NCBI GenBank assembly: GCA_024398845.1
Contig: JAKSIM010000011.1
Span: forward strand, 1-64,000
Reading direction: 5' to 3'
Source: Fibrobacter sp.
GTDB taxonomy: Bacteria; Fibrobacterota; Fibrobacteria; Fibrobacterales; Fibrobacteraceae
DNA: 64,000 nt
The translations under genes and the position numbers were made by a program. This document shows, one piece after another, positions 1-7,656 of the stretch. Position 1 is the first letter of the stretch, and each line of letters begins with the position of its first letter. Under the pieces are notes generated by a model that was given only the letters and a program-made list of their open reading frames with translations, was not told the origin of the DNA and did not search any database.

Positions 1-210
1 CCTTGTCTCCGTTTTTAATGGTGCCGACGGACTTCCCTCCACAGACTAGTTCGTATCCGGAACCGTCTTCTAATTCTTCCGCCGTGCAGCTTTCTCCTTT
101 ATCGCCCTTGTCTCCGTTTTTAATGGTGCCGACGGACTTCCCTCCACAGACTAGTTCGTACCCGGAGCCGTCTTCTAAAGCCTTCGCCGAGCAATTTTCT
201 CCGTTTTCTC
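1..210 (-). repeat. 105-bp in-frame tandem repeat inside the collagen-like gene
   Basis: The segment starting at base 1 recurs at base 106 with only a few base changes over about 75 bp, and a more diverged G-x-x stretch follows at about 200-235. The period is 105 bp (35 codons), so copies can be gained or lost without shifting the frame. The array continues off the left edge, so the copy number is unknown. Confidence 0.85.
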
Positions 211-613
211 CTTTATCGCCTTTTTCTCCGTTCAAACCAACAAGAGTATCTCGAATCACCAATGAATCTATGTGGTTGAGAATAATCGTGTCCTTTTTTA
301 CCAAGGTGTCAAAGATAAATACTGAATCAATTTTTGATATGTCTTCATTGTTTATGGAAATCCAATTTTTCCCGTCACAGACGTGTATTATGGAAGAATT
401 TTCCACGAATAACAATTTGCCTCCGTTCTCTGTATCGCAGGGAATTTCGGACAGATCCGCATCGGACTCGACGACTTCGTAAGCAATTTTCTCATTGTCT
501 TCGGTTGCTGCTGTTGTCTCATTGCTGCAGGCTAGAAAACCTAACGCTGCACCGCCAATTGTAATCATGACGGTACTACGGATAAAATTATGGTTGGAAA
601 ATATCCCACTCAT
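1..613 (-). CDS. Collagen-like, Cys-containing repeat lipoprotein (C-terminus beyond window)
   Basis: Partial gene; the ATG is at 613 with an AAAAGGAG ribosome site upstream, and the frame is still open at base 2. About 204 residues are visible. A hydrophobic N-terminus ends in a lipobox-like LGFLAC, so it is probably lipid-anchored and exported. A domain of about 100 residues follows, with repeated DT/DS motifs. Then come collagen-like G-x-x triplets (GEKGDKGENGE) alternating with a Cys-containing unit, LEDGSGYELVCGGKSVGTIK. The unit repeats every 35 residues (105 bp). Triplet runs of this kind form trimeric stalks in other bacterial surface proteins; the Cys in each unit could be disulfide-bonded. 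Function is unknown; a surface stalk or adhesin is inferred. The decayed IS30 element lies directly upstream. Confidence 0.75.
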   Translation of the reverse strand, partial: MSGIFSNHNFIRSTVMITIGGAALGFLACSNETTAATEDNEKIAYEVVESDADLSEIPCDTENGGKLLFVENSSIIHVCDGKNWISINNEDISKIDSVFIFDTLVKKDTIILNHIDSLVIRDTLVGLNGEKGDKGENGENCSAKALEDGSGYELVCGGKSVGTIKNGDKGDKGESCTAEELEDGSGYELVCGGKSVGTIKNGDK

Positions 614-674
614 TTTTGCTCCTTTTGGACAAAAAAATTTTTCGCGCAAATATAATTTTTTATCAGGGGCGGAT

Positions 675-1540
675 TTAAGTCGCCAAGTAAATTTGTTTAA
701 CTTGACTAGAAATATACTCTAACGGTGTCAAATATCCAAGTCGTTTTCTCGGTCGGTTGTTCAATTTCCATTCAATCCATTTCACTTCCTCCCTGGTCAA
801 GTCCTCGAACGAAGTCCCCTTTGGCAGATACTGCCGTATCATGCCGTTCATGTTCTCGTTCGCACCGCGCTCCTATGAATGATATGGCTTGGCGAAGTAA
901 TAGCCGACGTCAAGTTCATCAGCTATCCTCATGTGTTCAGTGAACTCCTTTCCGTTGTCCGAAGTCACCGTATGCAAAAGCCGGACATTCTGTCGTTTGC
1001 CGTAAACAGATTGCCCTTGTGGTGCGCTCCGTTGATTAGGTCAATTTCGAAATCCCCAAAGCGCACCTTCCTGTCTACGATTGCAGGCCTATCGTCAATC
1101 CATTGCTGGTCCCTGATGGAACCTCGGGTGTCTTTCGCCTGACCTCGCTTACGATACGACTTGCCCAGATGTCTCAGGTGCGGTTCAAGTTCCGGCTTGT
1201 TCTTGAGCCATCTGTAGATTGTAGGGACACTAGGGGTTACTAGTCCCTCGTTCTTTCTACGGCCGACAATCTCGTCCGGGGACCAATCCTCCATCACGGC
1301 GTCCTCAACTCCATTCCAAATGTCCTCGCCGTATTTGCAGTGGACATGGGATTTGCGCTGGAGCCTTACGGCTCTTTTGTCCGCCTTGTCCGGGTCGTAC
1401 TCGTCCCTTCCGCCATTGCGCTGCAGTTCCTTTGTAAGCGCCCCCGGAGTAATTTTCAGCTGGTTTGCGATATCTTTTTGAAGGAGACCGGCTTCCAGCA
1501 AGGCTTTAATTTGGTATCTTATGTCTCGGTTAAGTCTCAT
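675..1540 (-). pseudogene. IS30-family transposase, broken (internal deletion plus nonsense codon)
   Basis: The first 180 codons (1540 down to about 990) read as an IS30 transposase: an N-terminal HTH (QKDIANQLKITPGALTKELQRNGG), an HTH/linker with WSPDEIVGRR, and the start of the DDE domain (VRFGDFEIDLING). The frame then stops at 965. Conserved C-terminal sequence continues in another frame: TVTSDNGKEFTEH, then YYFAKPYHS, a TAG at 873-875, then ERGANENMNGMIRQYLPKG, and a TAA at 675-677. IS30 proteins have PYHSWERG here, so the TAG replaces a Trp codon. The residues normally found between the first Asp and the SDNG Asp are too few, so a deletion of tens of bases caused the frameshift. The product cannot be functional. 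Confidence 0.88.
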
Positions 1541-1623
1541 CGCTTGTTAGAAATCCAGCCATCCCTAGAATTCACTTTCTAGGGATTTTTTTTGCTTTCA
1601 GCCAGGATTGGATTTACTTGACG
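681..1623 (-). mobile_element. Degenerate IS30-type insertion sequence
   Basis: Short inverted ends flank the transposase remnant: CGCCAAGTAAAT at 681-692 and ATTTACTTGACG at 1612-1623, matching at 11 of 12 positions when one is inverted. The transposase stop (675-677) falls just outside the left repeat, so the true end may lie a few bases further out. No target duplication could be confirmed by eye. The element sits between the collagen-like gene and the SPOR gene, all on the minus strand. Confidence 0.65.
1561..1593 (+). terminator. Perfect 10-bp hairpin with T-run near the right IS end
   Basis: ATCCCTAGAA pairs exactly with TTCTAGGGAT across a six-base loop and is followed by eight or more T. 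It would stop plus-strand transcription. It lies between the IS right end and the transposase start, so in minus-strand transcripts it would form a hairpin in the leader. Confidence 0.6.
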
Positions 1624-1725
1624 ATGAGAATTCGCGAGTCTAAATAAGTGATAGAATTTATTTCATTTTGATTCTAAAAAAGTTTTTTGGGGCGAATTAT
1701 TTGGCGGAAATCCAAAAGAATGAAC

Positions 1726-1755
1726 AAAAAAAGGCTTCCCGAAGGAAGCCTTTTT
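1726..1755 (-). terminator. Terminator of the SPOR lipoprotein gene
   Basis: The stem GGCTTCC/GGAAGCC with a four-base loop is followed on the minus strand by seven T. It lies just downstream of the SPOR lipoprotein stop codon at 1774. Confidence 0.85.
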
Positions 1756-1773
1756 CGGTAAAAAGTTAATAGA

Positions 1774-2616
1774 CTATTCCCAGTCGTCCACGACGTCTGC
1801 TGTCGGGGCGGCGGGAGCTTCGGCAGCTGGTGCCGGAGCGGCTTCCTGTGCGGGGGCTGGCTCTGCCGCGGGAGCAGGTTCCTGTGCAGGTTCAGCGGCT
1901 GGAGTGGATTCAACTGGAGCGGCTTCTTGCTGCGGGGCCGGTTCAGCCGGAGCGGCTTCTTGTTGCGGAGCAGGTTCTGCGGCTTGTTCAGCGGGCTCGC
2001 TGGATTCCTCTTCGTAACTCTGGGAACTGGATTCGTATCCTTCGCTATCGCTAGCAGGATTTCCGACATCGTCGTTCTTGCAATTGTCCACCCACCAAGC
2101 AAAGTTCATGGAAGATAAGACTTGTTTGCCATAGTCTTGAGCCAATTTGATGGTGGTGAAGTAGCCGATACGAACGCGATAGTAGGTGCCTTCGAGTTCG
2201 CCCGGATTTTCGACTTCGACGACATAGGCTTCGACGTTTTGTTCGGCAAGTTTCTTGACGATGGCGTCGGCGCTCTTTTTGGAGGGCTGGATGCTGACTT
2301 GAATGACGTATTGACCGTCTTCCGTTGGCTTGACGATGCCTGCCGGTGCAGCGGCCTGGTTAACTGTGGCGGGTTCTTCAGACTTGGCTTCTGGAGAAGA
2401 GGAATCGCCTTGGTTGTTCGTCAAAGACTGGATGGGTACAAGTTGGGGTTCATCAGCGGCAGGAGCCGGTGCCGGAGCGGCTGGCTTTTCTGCGGTGGCT
2501 GCCGGCTTGGCCGGTGTCATTTGCGGGACGACTTCTTCTTCGTCGTTACAGGCTGTGAACAAAGCGCATGCTAATACAAGGGCGCTAATAGAAGAAACCG
2601 AAAGCGATTTCATCAT
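1774..2616 (-). CDS. SPOR-domain lipoprotein with Pro/Ala/Glu/Gln-rich tail
   Basis: A 280-residue protein. The signal sequence ends in LFTAC (Cys23), a lipobox, so it is probably an outer-membrane-anchored periplasmic lipoprotein. After a Pro/Ala-rich linker comes a SPOR domain (about 101-178; GQYVIQVSIQPSKKSADAI ... YYRVRIGYF). SPOR domains bind amidase-denuded septal peptidoglycan. The last 100 residues are low complexity, with repeated PAPQQEAAP-type units rich in Pro, Ala, Glu and Gln. The start is supported by a CGGAG ribosome site and by a promoter at 2672-2700. It forms a single-gene unit with its own terminator. Recruitment to division sites or cell-wall remodelling is inferred from the domain only. 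Confidence 0.85.
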   Translation of the reverse strand: MMKSLSVSSISALVLACALFTACNDEEEVVPQMTPAKPAATAEKPAAPAPAPAADEPQLVPIQSLTNNQGDSSSPEAKSEEPATVNQAAAPAGIVKPTEDGQYVIQVSIQPSKKSADAIVKKLAEQNVEAYVVEVENPGELEGTYYRVRIGYFTTIKLAQDYGKQVLSSMNFAWWVDNCKNDDVGNPASDSEGYESSSQSYEEESSEPAEQAAEPAPQQEAAPAEPAPQQEAAPVESTPAAEPAQEPAPAAEPAPAQEAAPAPAAEAPAAPTADVVDDWE

Positions 2617-2671
2617 TTTTCTCCGGGTTATTGTTTGCGGGCCTTAACAAAATACGGCCCTGTTTACAAAA

Positions 2672-2700
2672 AATATACATAAGTCTTTGTTATTCCGCAA
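2672..2700 (-). promoter_or_regulatory. Sigma70-type promoter of the SPOR lipoprotein
   Basis: Read on the minus strand: TTGCGG, a 17-base spacer, TATATT. It lies about 55 bases before the ATG, with the ribosome site in between. Confidence 0.6.
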
Positions 2701-2749
2701 GTTATAAGTGTTAAAAAGGGTGGAAAATGTGAGGAAAGTTGAATTTCCC

Positions 2750-2778
2750 TTGACGAAATCCTCATAGTTAAATATATT
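2750..2778 (+). promoter_or_regulatory. Sigma70-type promoter of rpsU
   Basis: TTGACG at 2750-2755, a 17-base spacer and TATATT at 2773-2778, about 39 bases before the rpsU start. Spacing and both hexamers are near consensus. Confidence 0.75.
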
Positions 2779-2816
2779 TGGGCTCTCAAACTGAAATTTT
2801 TAACCAAAGGATTATC

Positions 2817-3026
2817 GTGATCGGCGTAATTGTTAAGTCCAACGAACCTTTCGAACGCGCTCTCAAGCGTTTCACCAAGTCTTGCGAAAAGAACGGCATC
2901 ATTTCCGATGTCAAGAAGCGTCAGCGCTTCGAAAAGCCTTCTGAAGAAAAGAAGCGCATTGAAACTGCTGCTCGTCGTAAGCGTCTCAAAGAGATTGCTG
3001 ACCAGAACCGCAAGCGTCTCTACTAA
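2817..3026 (+). CDS. rpsU: 30S ribosomal protein S21
   Basis: A 69-residue basic protein with the S21 pattern: a short beta N-terminus (IGVIVKSNEPFERALKRF), a central KKRQRFEKPSEEKKR helix and an Arg/Lys-rich C-terminus ending RKRLY. S21 sits on the 30S platform and helps initiation near the anti-Shine-Dalgarno region. The GTG start at 2817 is chosen because AAAGG lies six bases upstream and the family begins at this point; the upstream in-frame ATG at 2778 overlaps the promoter hexamer. yqeY follows on the same strand, as in many bacteria. Confidence 0.95.
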   Translation: MIGVIVKSNEPFERALKRFTKSCEKNGIISDVKKRQRFEKPSEEKKRIETAARRKRLKEIADQNRKRLY

Positions 3027-3109
3027 TCGGTTTTGCATTTTCAAGATTATGAGTCGTCGACTAACTAGTCGATGGCTCGTTAGTCGTATATGGATAAAAG
3101 GAGTTCTAT

Positions 3110-3580
3110 ATGAGTAGCGCATTGCTTACCAAGATTCTTGATGATATCAAGACAGCCATGAAGGCCCATGATTCTGAAACGCTGAGCACCCTCCGTACTC
3201 TCCATTCCGACATCAAAAACGAAGCTATGAAGGCTGGTGCCACGCCGGCACAGATTGCCGATTCCATCACCGATGCCATGTGCATTGACGTTTTGGCGAA
3301 GAGTGTGAAGCAAAAGCAGGAATCCATTGAAATCCTCAAGAAGGGCGGTTTCATGGACAAGATTCCGGCTGAAGAAGCTGTTATCGCCATTTACCGCAAG
3401 TACATGCCGGCTGAAATGACCGAGGAAGAAGTCAAGGCCCTTATCGCAGAAATCAAGGCCGCGACCGGAGCCTCCAGTCCGAAGGACATGGGCAAGATTA
3501 TGAAGGAACTTCAGCCCAAGGTCAAGGGTCGCTTCGATGCGAAGAAGGCTTCTGCCCTCGTGCAAGAAGCTTTGAAGTAG
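3110..3580 (+). CDS. yqeY: GatB/YqeY family protein
   Basis: A 156-residue protein of usual YqeY length. It has an N-terminal helical part (LLTKILDDIKTAMKAHD ... TLRTLHSDIKNEAMKAG), a central segment with IEILKKGG and IYRKYMPAEMTEEEV, and the C-terminal YqeY signature (GKIMKELQPKVKGRFDAKKASALVQEAL). The fold is shared with the tail of GatB, the tRNA-dependent amidotransferase subunit. YqeY itself is thought to act near tRNA, but its exact role is unsettled. AAAGGAG precedes the ATG. The gap to rpsU (about 80 bp) contains a low-complexity AGTCG/TAGTCG-rich stretch. Confidence 0.9.
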   Translation: MSSALLTKILDDIKTAMKAHDSETLSTLRTLHSDIKNEAMKAGATPAQIADSITDAMCIDVLAKSVKQKQESIEILKKGGFMDKIPAEEAVIAIYRKYMPAEMTEEEVKALIAEIKAATGASSPKDMGKIMKELQPKVKGRFDAKKASALVQEALK

Positions 3581-3620
3581 TGGTTAGTAAGCCTAATTAG
3601 CAACTACTAAACATGTTCTC

Positions 3621-5153
3621 ATGACTTCCGGTGAAGAACGTCGAATTCAGGAATTGGAGCTGCTCTACAAGATCAGCTCCATTTTGAATCAGAGCCTGGA
3701 TTTCGAGAACGTCGCTCATCCGGTTTTGCAGACGGTCGAATCCGTCATGGGGGTGGAACACGCCACCCTTACTTTGTATAATCGTCACACCGGCGAAATT
3801 TCCATTGAAATTGCGGAGGGTCTTTCGAGCCGTCAGGCGAGCAAGGGACGCTATAAAGTGGGTGAGGGCATTACGGGCCGTGTCGTGGAGACCGGCAAAC
3901 CCATTATTATTCCCTCGGTTGGCAAGGATCCGAATTTTTTGGATCGCACGGGTCGTGGCAAGGACGAAAACAAGGCGTTCCTTTGCGTGCCTATTATTAT
4001 GGAACAGGAAGTCGTGGGCGCCTTGAGCGCCGACGAACGCAATCCGGATGAGGCTTACCTTAACGACCAAATTCGTTTACTCGAAATCGTTGCGCAAATG
4101 CTTGCGACGGCTGTAAAGCTTCGTCGTCAGGCTCGCGAAGAAAACGAGATTCTCAAGGCCGAAAACGAGCGTATGGCCATGGAACTCAAGGCACGTTTCC
4201 AACCCGATAATATCATCGGGCGTTCCGGTGCCATGCAACAGGTTTATACGCAAATTGACCAGGTGGCAAAAAGTCCGATGCCAGCGCTCGTCGTGGGCGA
4301 GGTTGGTACGGGCAAAGGTCTCGTGGCCGAGGCCATCCATTATCGCAGTGATCGTAGCGGCAAGCCGTTTGTGCGTGTCCACTGCGCGGCCCTCCCGGAG
4401 TCTGTTCTTGAACGGGAACTCTTTGGAAGCGAAAAGGGCGCCTTGATTGGTGTTGCGAACGAAGCTCCAGGCCGTGTAGAACAAGCCGATGGCGGTACAC
4501 TCTTTTTGGATGAAGTCGCCGAACTCACTCCAAATTTACAGATAAAGTTGCTTCGTCTGTTGCAAGATGGCGAAATGGAACGCGTGGGCGCTCGCTTCCC
4601 CAAAAAAGTGGATGTCCGCGTAATTGTTGCGACGACCAAGAATTTGCAGCAACTCGTAGAGGCGGGGAGTTTCCGCGAAGATTTATATTATCAACTTCAT
4701 ATCGTGCCGATTTATGTACCGGCCCTTCGCAAGCGTAAAACTGACATTGTGCTTTTGGCGGATCATTTTGTGGAGCATTACTGCCGCATGGTTGGCAAAA
4801 ACGTACGTCGACTTGCTCGCGGAACTATCGAAATGCTCATGAGCTACCCGTGGCCCGGGAATGTACGCGAACTCGAAAACGCCATTGAGCGTGCTGTGCT
4901 TGTGGCCGACGGCGATGTCATTTACCCGCATCACTTTCCGCCGACCATCCAGACCGATGAAACGAGTGGAACGCCTGTGAGTGGAAACTTGAAACTCATG
5001 GTCGATGCTTACGAACGCGACATCATTTGTGATGCTCTCAAGAGTGCCAAAGGCAAAGTGGCTGTTGCCGCCCGCGCTCTTTCAACTACGCCGCGAATTC
5101 TTGCCTACAAGATCAAAAACCTGGGAATCAACGAAGAAGAATACAAGAAATAG
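3621..5153 (+). CDS. GAF-AAA+-Fis transcriptional regulator, sigma54-activator family, altered GAFTGA loop
   Basis: A 510-residue protein with three parts: an N-terminal GAF sensor (about 20-170), an AAA+ sigma54-interaction domain (about 198-430) and a Fis-type HTH at the C-terminus (about 465-505; KVAVAARALSTTPRILAYKI). Walker A is GEVGTGKG (about 226), Walker B is GGTLFLDE (about 291), and the arginine-finger and WPGNVREL motifs are present. The L1 loop, normally GAFTGA, reads GALIGV (about 273). In NtrC-family proteins the Phe and Thr of this loop contact sigma54, so normal sigma54 activation is doubtful. The layout otherwise resembles NifA. No Shine-Dalgarno is visible. It could be a sigma54-independent member of the family (as with TyrR or HupR types). 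Confidence 0.85.
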   Translation: MTSGEERRIQELELLYKISSILNQSLDFENVAHPVLQTVESVMGVEHATLTLYNRHTGEISIEIAEGLSSRQASKGRYKVGEGITGRVVETGKPIIIPSVGKDPNFLDRTGRGKDENKAFLCVPIIMEQEVVGALSADERNPDEAYLNDQIRLLEIVAQMLATAVKLRRQAREENEILKAENERMAMELKARFQPDNIIGRSGAMQQVYTQIDQVAKSPMPALVVGEVGTGKGLVAEAIHYRSDRSGKPFVRVHCAALPESVLERELFGSEKGALIGVANEAPGRVEQADGGTLFLDEVAELTPNLQIKLLRLLQDGEMERVGARFPKKVDVRVIVATTKNLQQLVEAGSFREDLYYQLHIVPIYVPALRKRKTDIVLLADHFVEHYCRMVGKNVRRLARGTIEMLMSYPWPGNVRELENAIERAVLVADGDVIYPHHFPPTIQTDETSGTPVSGNLKLMVDAYERDIICDALKSAKGKVAVAARALSTTPRILAYKIKNLGINEEEYKK

Positions 5154-5457
5154 CGTCTCTAGCCACTAGATCCTAAATCCTAGCCACTATTCTCTCGTCT
5201 CTCGTCCAATTGCAACCTTTTTCCCGCAAATCTCTCGTCTTTGTATGCTCGCTTCGCTCGCATACCAACTGCTTAGGCTCGGCTATGTCCATAAAAATGG
5301 CCGCAGCACTCGCCAGGCGCAGTTGTCGTCTCTCGTCTAAATACTATCTTTTTCCTCCGTAAATGAAAATTCACTCTTTTTCCATGGGATTTAGTTGATT
5401 GGCCTAGTTAGCACTTTCCTAACCACCAACCACTAACCACCAACCACTGAGAAAATT
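5154..5457. repeat. 304-bp intergenic region of low-complexity repeated words
   Basis: No gene is seen. The stretch is built from recurring words: TCTCGTC at 5193, 5199, 5233 and 5331, AGCCACTA/ATCCTA at 5160-5190, and ACCACCAACCACTA-type tracts at 5421-5450 just before tyrS. In the middle, 5243-5265 can form a short GTATGC/GCATAC hairpin, and CAACTGC near 5267 is inverted as GCAGTTG near 5319. Similar ACCACTAA tracts occur before the UbiA-like gene (34258-34283), and a GTGGTTAGTAA word follows yqeY (3580-3600). Confidence 0.6.
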
Positions 5458-6675
5458 ATGCAATTCCGTCCTGTTAAAGAACAGCTTGAAATTTTGATGC
5501 GCGGCGTCATCGATATCGTCCCGCAGGAAGAACTCGAAAAGAAACTCCAAAAGTCCTACGATACGGGTGTTCCGCTTCGTATTAAGATGGGTGTTGACCC
5601 GACCGCCCCGGATGTTCATTTTGGCCATACCGTCGTGATGCGCAAGCTCCGCCAGTTCCAGGATTTGGGTCATACGGTCGTTCTCATCGTGGGTGACTAC
5701 ACCGCCCAGATTGGCGACCCGAGCGGTCGCAACAAGGCTCGCCCGCGCCTCTCTCACGAAAAGGTTCTCGAAAACGCGAAGGAATACCAGGAGCAGTTCT
5801 TCAAGGTGGTCCGCCGCGACCAGGTGGAAATCCACTACAACGGCGAATGGTTCAGCAAGCTTCCGTTCAGCAAGGTCACGGAACTCATGGGCCAGTTTAC
5901 GGTCGCCCAGATGCTCGAACGCGAAGACTTCCACAACCGCTACACCGCAAACCAGTCCATCAGCCTGCACGAGTTCATGTACCCCATGATGCAGGGCTAC
6001 GATTCTGTCGCTATCCAGAGCGACGTGGAACTGGGCGGCACCGACCAGAAGTTCAACGTGCTCCGCGGTCGCGACTTGCAAATTTTCGAAGGCATGGAAC
6101 CGCAGATTGGCATGTTCATGCCGATTCTCCTCGGTACCGACGGCAAGGTCAAGATGAGTAAGTCCATCGGCAACTACGTGGGCCTCAATGAAGCTCCGGA
6201 CGTAATGTACCACAAGATTTACAGCCTCGCCGACAACCTCATCGAGAACTGGTTCGAACTTCTCACCGAAAAGCCGCTTGCCGAAGTGAAGCAGATGGTT
6301 CAAGACATTGCCGCAGGCAAGATGAACCCGAACGAAGCAAAGCATATTCTCGCCATGGACATCGTGACGCAGTACTACGGCGCCGAAGCTGCCGAAGCCG
6401 CTGCCGCGAAGGAAAAGGAAATCCATAGCGGTAACGCCATCCCGAGCGATGCTGCGGAATGCTCCGTTGCGGCAGGCACCTACGGTGCCCTCGACCTCCT
6501 GGTGGAGGTCAAGGCCTTCGCCTCCAAGGGCGAAGCCCGCCGCATGGTCCAGAACGGCGGCGTGAAGATCGGTGGCGAAAAACTCGCCGACCCGCAGTCC
6601 CAGATTGAAATCAAGGGCGCAGACCAGCTGGTCATTCAGGTCGGCAAGCGCAAGTTCTACAAGGTGAACTTCTAA
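5458..6675 (+). CDS. tyrS: Tyrosyl-tRNA synthetase
   Basis: A 405-residue class I aminoacyl-tRNA synthetase that charges tRNA-Tyr with tyrosine. The HIGH motif is HFGH (about residue 53) after GVDPTAPDVHFGH, which is typical of the shorter TyrZ-like branch. KMSKS is intact (about 231-235), and an S4 RNA-binding domain forms the C-terminus (about 340-405; ASKGEARRMVQNGGVKI). No Shine-Dalgarno is seen; an ACCACCA repeat tract ends a few bases before the ATG. The pfkB-like gene follows after three bases. Confidence 0.97.
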   Translation: MQFRPVKEQLEILMRGVIDIVPQEELEKKLQKSYDTGVPLRIKMGVDPTAPDVHFGHTVVMRKLRQFQDLGHTVVLIVGDYTAQIGDPSGRNKARPRLSHEKVLENAKEYQEQFFKVVRRDQVEIHYNGEWFSKLPFSKVTELMGQFTVAQMLEREDFHNRYTANQSISLHEFMYPMMQGYDSVAIQSDVELGGTDQKFNVLRGRDLQIFEGMEPQIGMFMPILLGTDGKVKMSKSIGNYVGLNEAPDVMYHKIYSLADNLIENWFELLTEKPLAEVKQMVQDIAAGKMNPNEAKHILAMDIVTQYYGAEAAEAAAAKEKEIHSGNAIPSDAAECSVAAGTYGALDLLVEVKAFASKGEARRMVQNGGVKIGGEKLADPQSQIEIKGADQLVIQVGKRKFYKVNF

Positions 6676-6678
6676 ATC

Positions 6679-7635
6679 ATGGCTCAGGAGACCTTAATTC
6701 TCGGCCTTAATCCGGCCTGGCAGCGCCTCTTTTTCTTGGACAAGTTTACGCCAGGAGAGGTCCATCGTATAAAGAAGGTGGAAGAGTACGCTTCGGGTAA
6801 AGGCATCAACTGTGGTCGCGTGCTAAAGCATTTGGGTGGAAGTCCGCTTTTAATGCATTTCCTTGGCACGGATCATGGAAACAAGATTTTTGATGAACTC
6901 TCGGCTTGTGAACTGCCGCAGGCCCCAGTGTGGATTAAGGAACCGACCCGCATATGCACGACGATTGCAAGCGAAGGGGATTCTACTGAGCTTATTGAGC
7001 CTTCTCCGATTCTTACCGAAACGGAGAATGAAGATTTTATACAAACGTTAAACGGCTACTGGAACTCAACCCAGTGTGTCGCCCTTTGTGGCTCGTTTCC
7101 ACAGGGTTTTGACGTTAGCAAAATAAATGCACTGGATTTTACCGGAAAGCGCGTCTTTGTTGATGCCATCGAAGATATCGATGCCTGGCTTGCGAAGGGT
7201 GTGGAACTCCTCAAAATCAATTTGAAGGAGTATTGCAAACTGCTCGCTCGCCTTGGAATTCCGCAGGTGACCTCGAGTCCGCAGTTCTGGAAAATGACGG
7301 CGACAACAATTCTTGAACGTCTTCCGATTAAGAATTTGATAGTAACGGACGAGGATTCTCCGGTTCGAGCCTTCCGTTTGGTCGAGAAAAAGTTCCAGGG
7401 CATGCAACTCCAGCCGCCTACCATTACGGTGCAAAACGATATTGGCGCTGGGGATTCGTTCTTTGCGGGTTGGCTCTATGCCGATAGCATTGGACTTGGT
7501 TTTGAGGAATCCTTGGTAAAGGCTACCGCGGTTGCCGTGGCTCGTTGCGAAGCAGAACGTCCGTGGAACCTGGATTTAAAGCGGGTCGCGTCGCTCGAAA
7601 CTGAACTTTTGTCTAAAATCGAAAAGTTGGAATAA
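6679..7635 (+). CDS. PfkB-family sugar kinase (1-phosphofructokinase-like)
   Basis: A 318-residue ribokinase-superfamily enzyme. The N-terminus (LILGLNPAWQR ... GEVHRIKKVEEYASGKGINCGRVL) matches FruK/tagatose-6-phosphate-kinase-type proteins. The catalytic, anion-hole motif GAGDSFFAG is near residue 256. ATP-dependent phosphorylation of a sugar phosphate is expected; fructose-1-phosphate or tagatose-6-phosphate cannot be told apart here. The start lies three bases after tyrS, and mqnB follows after about 20 bases, so the genes are probably co-transcribed. No phosphotransferase genes are nearby, which argues against a dedicated fructose-uptake operon. Confidence 0.85.
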   Translation: MAQETLILGLNPAWQRLFFLDKFTPGEVHRIKKVEEYASGKGINCGRVLKHLGGSPLLMHFLGTDHGNKIFDELSACELPQAPVWIKEPTRICTTIASEGDSTELIEPSPILTETENEDFIQTLNGYWNSTQCVALCGSFPQGFDVSKINALDFTGKRVFVDAIEDIDAWLAKGVELLKINLKEYCKLLARLGIPQVTSSPQFWKMTATTILERLPIKNLIVTDEDSPVRAFRLVEKKFQGMQLQPPTITVQNDIGAGDSFFAGWLYADSIGLGFEESLVKATAVAVARCEAERPWNLDLKRVASLETELLSKIEKLE

Positions 7636-7656
7636 CTTTTTTGGGGATTTTTGCCA

